Source of the DNA: Telopea speciosissima
Taxonomy: Eukaryota; Streptophyta; Magnoliopsida; Proteales; Proteaceae
NCBI RefSeq assembly: GCF_018873765.1
Contig: NC_057917.1
Coordinates: forward strand, 54,615,464-54,679,463
Direction: 5' to 3'
Length of the DNA: 64,000 bases
The position numbers and the translations under genes are program-made. Below are positions 58,371 through 64,000 of this stretch, in pieces (position 1 is the first letter of the stretch; each line of letters begins with the position of its first letter). Below the pieces are notes generated by a model that had not been told where the DNA came from, made no database searches, and saw nothing but the letters and a program-made list of their open reading frames with translations.

Positions 58371-60475
58371 ATGGAAGGTGAGAGAAGAAGGAAGATAATG
58401 GTTGCCATGGAATACAATGAAGAGAGCATCTATGCCTTGGAATGGGCTATGACTTATATCATAATTCCTGCAACATCGCTTGATTCAGAAGTGTTTGATC
58501 ATCTGGTTATTTTATTTATAGTCCCCAAAGCTCCCTGGACTGCAACAATTATAGGAAAAGGTAATACTTCAATTCCTACAATACTTGTTATACATCCTTA
58601 ATTTGTTATTAATTATTTGTTTTTCGATCGAAAGGTTTTCTTTTTTCTTTTACCCAGATCTCAGTTTTGTTATTTGAATTGCAGAGTCTTTAGTCACAAG
58701 CCAATCGTTGAGTGATGATGATCATGAGAATAAACAGATTCAGATGGCTCGTGGTGTTGCTGAACGAGTCAGAAATATGTGTGAGAAACATAACGTAAGT
58801 TGAACTACTGATGAATTGAATTCAGTACTGAAACCCAAAAAAAACGAAAAAAAAGGGTAAGATCAGAGTATGTTAAATTGGTTAATTCATTGGAAGAAAC
58901 AGAAAGGATGGATATTACTTCATATTCTCTCAGGAATTTTGACATACAATTAAGATGCTATATATGTTTTAACAGATATCGTATGAGATGAAGACCATAG
59001 CTGGAGAAGAAGCCAAAGCCCAGATATGTAAGGCAGCTAACACACTTGGGGTGGACCTCTTGGCTGTCGGCGACCATCAGTACGGCGGATGCAAAAGGTA
59101 CAGCACACTCTCTCTCTCTCTCTTTCTCGCTCTCTCCCCCTTAAGTCTTAACTCAAGAGCAGCACTTCTTAAAACAAAAATAGAGACGGTTCCGATTTCC
59201 ATTTCACAGTTCCTAATCGTTGCTTCTTGAATCGGAATCGAATCCGATCGGTCAAATCTTTGCCATTTTCTTTTGAATTAGACATGAATCGGCCGATTCC
59301 TAGTTCCTAAACTGATTCGATTTCCACATAAAATAGCTTAGATTCTGAATTTCGGAATCGATTCTGGCTGATTCCGATCCGATCAGAAACCTCTCGGACC
59401 AATTCTGATATTGATTCCAAGTTTTAAAACCTTGTGTCTTAAGCCTTACTCTAGTAAAGTAGGCCAAAACCTCCAACTTAAAAAAAGAAAAAACAGGACA
59501 AAAAAGTCTCCCCCAAAAGATAAACGAAAGAGAATTTCTCGGCACGCTTCAAACTTTTATTGTTTTTGTTTTCATAGCTTTCTTTGTTGGGTTGGTAAAG
59601 GCAATATTGATTGAGGGTCATTAGCACTAATACATAAATAAAGTGAAAAAGTTTTTTATTTTTTTTGAGTAAAATATAAAATAAGAAAGTTATGAAATAC
59701 CACTTGAGGGACTTGGGTCCAGCCAAAAATATCTTCAAGGTATAGGTGGAGATTATTCAATTGTATATTAAAGCACATCCAAACATCCAATGCCCGCTTA
59801 ATTGATGTGGGGTTATAAGTCTATAACGGTTAACAACTTTTTTTTTTTTTTTGGTAAAGTATAACGGCTAACATCTCAATACATTTTTTTACCTATTGTT
59901 TCGGTATATACATGGATATACATCTTAAGGATGATAACAAATAGACCTGACTCTGATATTATCATGATTTTAAATATTAGGACCATAGCAATATTAATCG
60001 TGGTTGATATCAATACCTACTTGATATTGATATTGTACCGGTGGTATCAATATAGGGGAAGGCAAAATAGTAAGAAAAAAAAAAAAAAAAACCCCATATC
60101 AGTATTTTTAAGGGCAAAAATGTTTGATCTGATAAATCCATATGAATATTGGTTTCAACGGCAATTAATATCGATTCCAATACCGTGTAATAAAACCCTG
60201 AATACCATGTTGGTGAGTCTAATAAAACTCCTTATGACTTTAGGTGGTGAGAGCGCCTTAAGTATATGGAAACACCAATGACATGGTAAAATTATTACTC
60301 TATAACTTCCAACTTGAATTGTGCCTTTTAGAAGCATTAAATAATTGGTGATCATTTTGTATATTGACTGTCTGGTTGCAGGCTGTTCTCAACTGGAAGT
60401 GTGGTGGACTATTGCCTTCAGCATGCCAAGTGCCCTGTCATGGTTGTGAAAAGACGCCATTACTGTTTAAACTAA
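58371..60475 (+). CDS. Universal stress protein A-like protein
   Basis: Four exons: 58371-58560, 58685-58794, 58976-59097 and 60382-60475, with GT-AG borders and matching phases (1, 0, 2), giving 171 residues. The start MEGERRRKIMVAMEYNEES and WAMTYIIIP form the first strand and helix of the Usp fold. Then come HLVILFIVPKAP, a middle helix (QMARGVAERVRNMCEKHN), YEMKTIAGEEAKAQICKAAN, DLLAVGDHQYGGCKR and STGSVVDYCLQHAKCPVMVV. The family binds ATP through G-2x-G-9x-G-S/T. Here the second Gly is replaced (GDHQYG rather than G-x-x-G), so nucleotide binding is uncertain. Plant members respond to drought, flooding and pathogens. Intron 3 (1284 bp) has grown by repeats. The frame is complete. Confidence 0.9.
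59152..59434. mobile_element. hAT-like MITE remnant in USP intron 3
   Basis: The right end reads, inverted, caaggttttaaaacttgg, close to the hAT end at 3749. The inside is full of gattccgat and tcggaatcg words. Agtcttaa (59144-59151) and tgtcttaa (59435-59442) could be an 8 bp TSD with one mismatch. The left terminal repeat is not recognisable. Confidence 0.5.
59435..60381 (+). other. Rest of USP intron 3
   Basis: A- and T-rich. 59.93-60.24 kb has gatatcaat, attgatattg and ccggtggtatcaat words like decayed hAT subterminal repeats. The acceptor gttgcag precedes exon 4. No other gene. Confidence 0.5.
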
Positions 60476-62759
60476 TCACTTCATCAAGAAGAAGAAGAAT
60501 AACACAAAAAAAAAAAAAAAGATCTCTCTCTTACACACACAAGCAAACAAACAAGCAAAACCCATTTGCACCTTCAAATGAACTGTTATGTATAATTTCC
60601 CATTCTCTTGTGAGATCTTGTCAATCTATAATTTAGGGTTAGGTGTTTTATTTATTGTGGTGGAACTCATTTCCACATTCAAAGGAACTGTTATGTATAA
60701 TTGCCTATTTAAAAGATTGCGAAATGAAATTAGTATCTTCTTCCACCTCCCACGTACCTTTCTTTTGGAGTTTTGTTTTTCTCTTTTGGATATGCAAACG
60801 TTGAAAAGGACATCAATTCAAATCTTGGATCTTTGAATTGAGAGAGATATTGAGAGAGATCAGGAACTCTCACTATTTCTTAGATTTATGGACCAAATTT
60901 GATTCAGTGGGATCTTTCACTCCCATTTTTTTCTATCAAGAACGCTTTATGAAACTCTTTGACCCCCAAATTTGAAGTATCCTACTTTCACGCGATTCAC
61001 AAGGTTCAACAAGCAATCGATATTTCACAATCAAAGGTGTAGTACTGCTTGTAATAGCTTGATGACCGTTAATTACTTATATTACTTGCTATAATCAATG
61101 TGTACAATCATCCTAACCCTTTAATTATTAGACATAATATTTCTAGAAGGGTTAATGATTTAAAGTTATCAATCGAGAAGGTAGGTTGGCCCTCAATTAT
61201 TTTATTTAACTATCAATTTTTTCTTGGCATATATGGATTTTGATTTTTCAGGATGTGCTCAAGAAGCAGAAGCAAAGGAATTATAACAAGGATTATAAGA
61301 TCTATTGGAGAAGGGATGCAAAGATTTGGTAGATTGGTTGGTTTGGAGGAATAGATCTTGCTGGCCATGGGAGTTATTTTCTCTATCACTTGATGTTTGT
61401 GATACTGTTTCCTATTCCCACGGTTAAGAGAGAACATCTTAAACTGTGTTATTTCACCTTTGGATTGGACTAGAGACTGACGTTTCCAACTTCCTACAAT
61501 AGCGGGTGAGAGTTAATGATGAAACTCACCTGCCCAAGAGTCCAATCATAAAGTTGCGTCATAGTGGATGAAGGGCTTCTCTTTCCATCCTAGGCAACAA
61601 AAAGCTCTCCAAATGGTTAATATATTCACCCTTGTGTTTATCTCTCTCCTTCACACATGATGACTTCACTACCCTCCTATGGTTGATACCGTTTTGCCGT
61701 AACCCATTGGTGCGCTCCTCTATGCTACTTGCTCAGAGAACCCTCTCCTTTAAGTCTATACCATTTTCATGGAAGAATGCTTTCTTAAATGAACATGCGC
61801 AACCAATCATGTCAAACGCCTAGTAACCATTGTTTATGTGGGATAAATTTATGTTCTACGATGATGAGCTTATGCAACACAGAGTTCATGTCATTGGCGG
61901 TCAATCACGTACACTGCTATAAGGATTTAGTCCCGTGTTGTATCGATTTTTCGAGAAAAATATATCTCATACTTAATAAACTCTAGCAAAATTTGAATCT
62001 AATAGTGACACTCAACGTGGGTTTGAATGAAGATTGAAGTACTCTCAAAACCTTACTATTTGACAACAAAAAATTCCCTAAATATGTAATGGGCCTGGCT
62101 TTATTTCTCAGTGAGTGTATATTATGGGAGTGGGATGTACGTGGGCCAGGTTGGACTGCTTACATGAAGCCCAAGCCCAACAAGAGATTCAAGAGGGAAT
62201 GGCAATTCGGGTAAAACAGCCCAACATAAATAATCTTCCATGAGTTGGGCTTGGATTGAAGCAATATTGGGCTTGAGTGGGTAGTTATGGGCTGATAGCT
62301 TACTTGTATCCTGAATAAGAGGGAAAGAGGGGAGTTTGATGCGTGGGGGCACAACCTCTTATTATATTCATCTCTTTAATTTTGTTCCTCCTTGGATGTT
62401 GGATGCATTTTTAGCTTTGTAAAAAAAAAAGAAAGAAATTGCATTGAACCAATTGGCCCTACGATACTTTATAAAAGGCCTTCTACCCAAACTAGTTCAG
62501 AATTGAAGCAAATCCTCCCATAATTTTTTAGGACATAATCCATTGAAAGCTTGATCTTGAGAAGTTAACTTTTAGGAAGAAATTTGCATCAATTTGCACC
62601 AATGGGTTGTGGATACCATAGGAGGTCTTTTCATGTGAATAGGAGAGAGATAGCACAAAGGTGCTAGCATACCCTACCCCAGCGACTCAAAGATTCTATT
62701 TTGTTTCTCTCTTCTTTTTTTTTTTCTTGGGGGGGGGGGGGTGGGGGGTGGGGAACGAA
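60476..62759. other. USP 3' flank and intergenic DNA
   Basis: No supported gene. The left part should hold the USP 3' untranslated region. A G-homopolymer (about 13, then gtggggggtgggg) lies at 62729-62753. Short frames at 61.2-62.4 kb have no recognisable similarity. Confidence 0.5.
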
Positions 62760-63782
62760 CAACTGCATTACATTGTCACTGAATTGCAGTTCCTTCTCAT
62801 TTGGCAGACATGGGAAGTTTGAAAAAATGGAAAGTGATTAAAAATGTGAGTTTAAATTTTCATAAAATTCTGGTTATTGGATGTCCGTCGAGCCTACATG
62901 TGTTTTATGTGGTTTTTGTGATGAATCGATTTGACATCTATTCTTGTTATGTGATTGCACTAAACGTATCTGGGCATCTGGCCCTCTCGGATTAAGAACC
63001 GAGCATCTATCCAGCCCTTCATTAGCACATCTGTGTGCCTCTATCCTTTGCTCAAAAAGACTTCATAAACAATCCTTACTTTGTCTTTTTTTGTCCGGTC
63101 CTTATTATTACATGCTACTTCATTTGGTCTGTAAGAAACAAAGTTGTTAAGGGATTGGCCAAGGCTGATCCCATGCTGATTTTCAGAGATGTTTTTCGAT
63201 GGTTTGTTGAGTTACATATTCAACCCCCATCTCATACTATATATGCATCCTCACCATGCACACACTCATCTCATGAATTGAACCAAGATTCTAACTTTGA
63301 CTTGCAATTCCCTAGTTTAATTTGTGTAGAGGCATCTATGACTCTGATCTAAGTTCAATCAGTTGGGCTTATTCAATTTTGATAGATGGCCAAGATGGTT
63401 TAACATCTGCAGGTAGATAACAACCACTGATGAGGAGGCAGAACTTTACGAACTCTTGCAGGGGTGGAAACAAGCTGTGAAGGATAATATCCCGCTCAAA
63501 GAAGTGTGGTGCTACAACAAAGATCTTTGTTCTTTATTTTATCCAAGTGATAAAATGTATTTACCTTGAAACTTACTTAAACACTACTTTAGTTTAGCTG
63601 AGGCAACTACAAACTTTTCTATTGCTAGTTTTAAATGGTGTAGTAACAAAACCTTCTATAAATCGGTTTTGGGTTTGGCTAGGTCTAGGTTCAATAATAG
63701 TTGTACTCTTCCAAATGCCAGTGATGTATATATTTCACTTTAAATAATATAAGGTTTCTTCTCATCAAAAAAAAAAAAAAAA
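62760..63782 (+). mobile_element. Decayed L1 LINE 3' fragment
   Basis: The zinc-binding part survives in pieces (CDCTKRIWASG at 62.95 kb), then a stretch like WSVRNKVVKGLA and FRDVFRWFVELH. An RNase H-like end follows (TTDEEAELYELLQGWKQAV at 63.42 kb). Frames change and stops are frequent. An A-tail of about 17 bases ends at 63782. No TSD found. Confidence 0.7.
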
Positions 63783-64000
63783 ATCAATTTGAGGAATCAA
63801 TATTTGGCTGATTCGTATCGTTATCAAAGTAGAATGATACTAATTCTTACCTGATAGGATAGCGATCCAAGGGTACCAACCAAGAGTAAATATGTAAATA
63901 AAACAGTTTTTTTAAAATTAAAATTCATGTATAAAACTGTCCAATCCAAACCCACACGGGTTGATCCGGATCGAGATGTCGATACCGATTACTAAAATCC
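63783..64000. mobile_element. Start or end of another hAT-like element cut by the window
   Basis: Words gattcgtatcg, gatccggatcgagatg and gtcgataccgatt recall the array at 3.4-3.75 kb. The last bases, ccgattactaaaatcc, are the complement of a hAT end of the type at 3749 but for the final ttg, which would lie just outside the window. Confidence 0.5.

Noticed and set aside
61213-61437. Possible additional exon after ttttcag near 61250
   Set aside because: No similarity, no consistent frame with a neighbouring exon.

Overview
The window is nuclear DNA of a flowering plant: GT-AG introns, telo-box and TCP-site-II promoter motifs, an Au SINE pair, plant-type L1 and RTE LINEs, hAT elements, and Ty1-copia and Ty3-gypsy (Tat-like) LTR elements. 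The large, transposon-filled introns would suit a magnoliid, a basal eudicot or another large-genome dicot, but I cannot name the species. I recognise only three host genes: an ABCG7-like ABC transporter (+, last four exons), RACK1 (-, complete, two exons) and a small universal-stress-protein gene (+, complete, four exons).

Layout. 1-3749: most of a hAT DNA transposon (transposase on -), its end marked by a 330 bp array of GATACG/GAGACG motifs. 3.76-4.8 kb: L1 3' fragment (-). About 5.1-11.35 kb: an RTE-clade LINE (+), interrupted by a 1.1 kb non-autonomous hAT element, a fragment of the same family, and an LTR-like insertion that is itself split by an L1. 11.64-22.7 kb: four ABCG7 exons. The intron before the first visible exon runs off the window (over 11.6 kb), and the last intron (9.6 kb) holds a copia fossil, which contains a terminal-inverted-repeat element, which contains an L1 piece. 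25.6-29.1 kb: RACK1 and its promoter, convergent with ABCG7.

29.2-31.0 kb: L1 (+) with a clear target-site duplication (TSD). 31.3-33.7 kb: LTR-like repeats of an old element, into which a 7.3 kb Tat-like gypsy fossil (33.7-41.0 kb) inserted. 42.0-54.9 kb: a near full-length L1 (-; about 6.5 kb without its inserts) carrying two later LTR elements. One is a copia fossil with an odd duplicated L1 segment behind its 5' LTR. The other is a young 2.9 kb non-autonomous LTR element that has captured pieces of a pentatricopeptide-repeat (PPR) gene. 55-58.3 kb: intergenic DNA with hAT-like MITE remains. 58.37-60.48 kb: the stress-protein gene. The rest is intergenic DNA, a decayed L1 piece, and the start of another hAT-like end cut by the window edge.

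The three host genes share no pathway. RACK1 is a ribosome-bound scaffold, ABCG7 a membrane half-transporter, and the USP a probable nucleotide-binding stress protein. The main interest lies in the layered insertions, whose order can be read from TSDs, and in the PPR-capturing LTR element.
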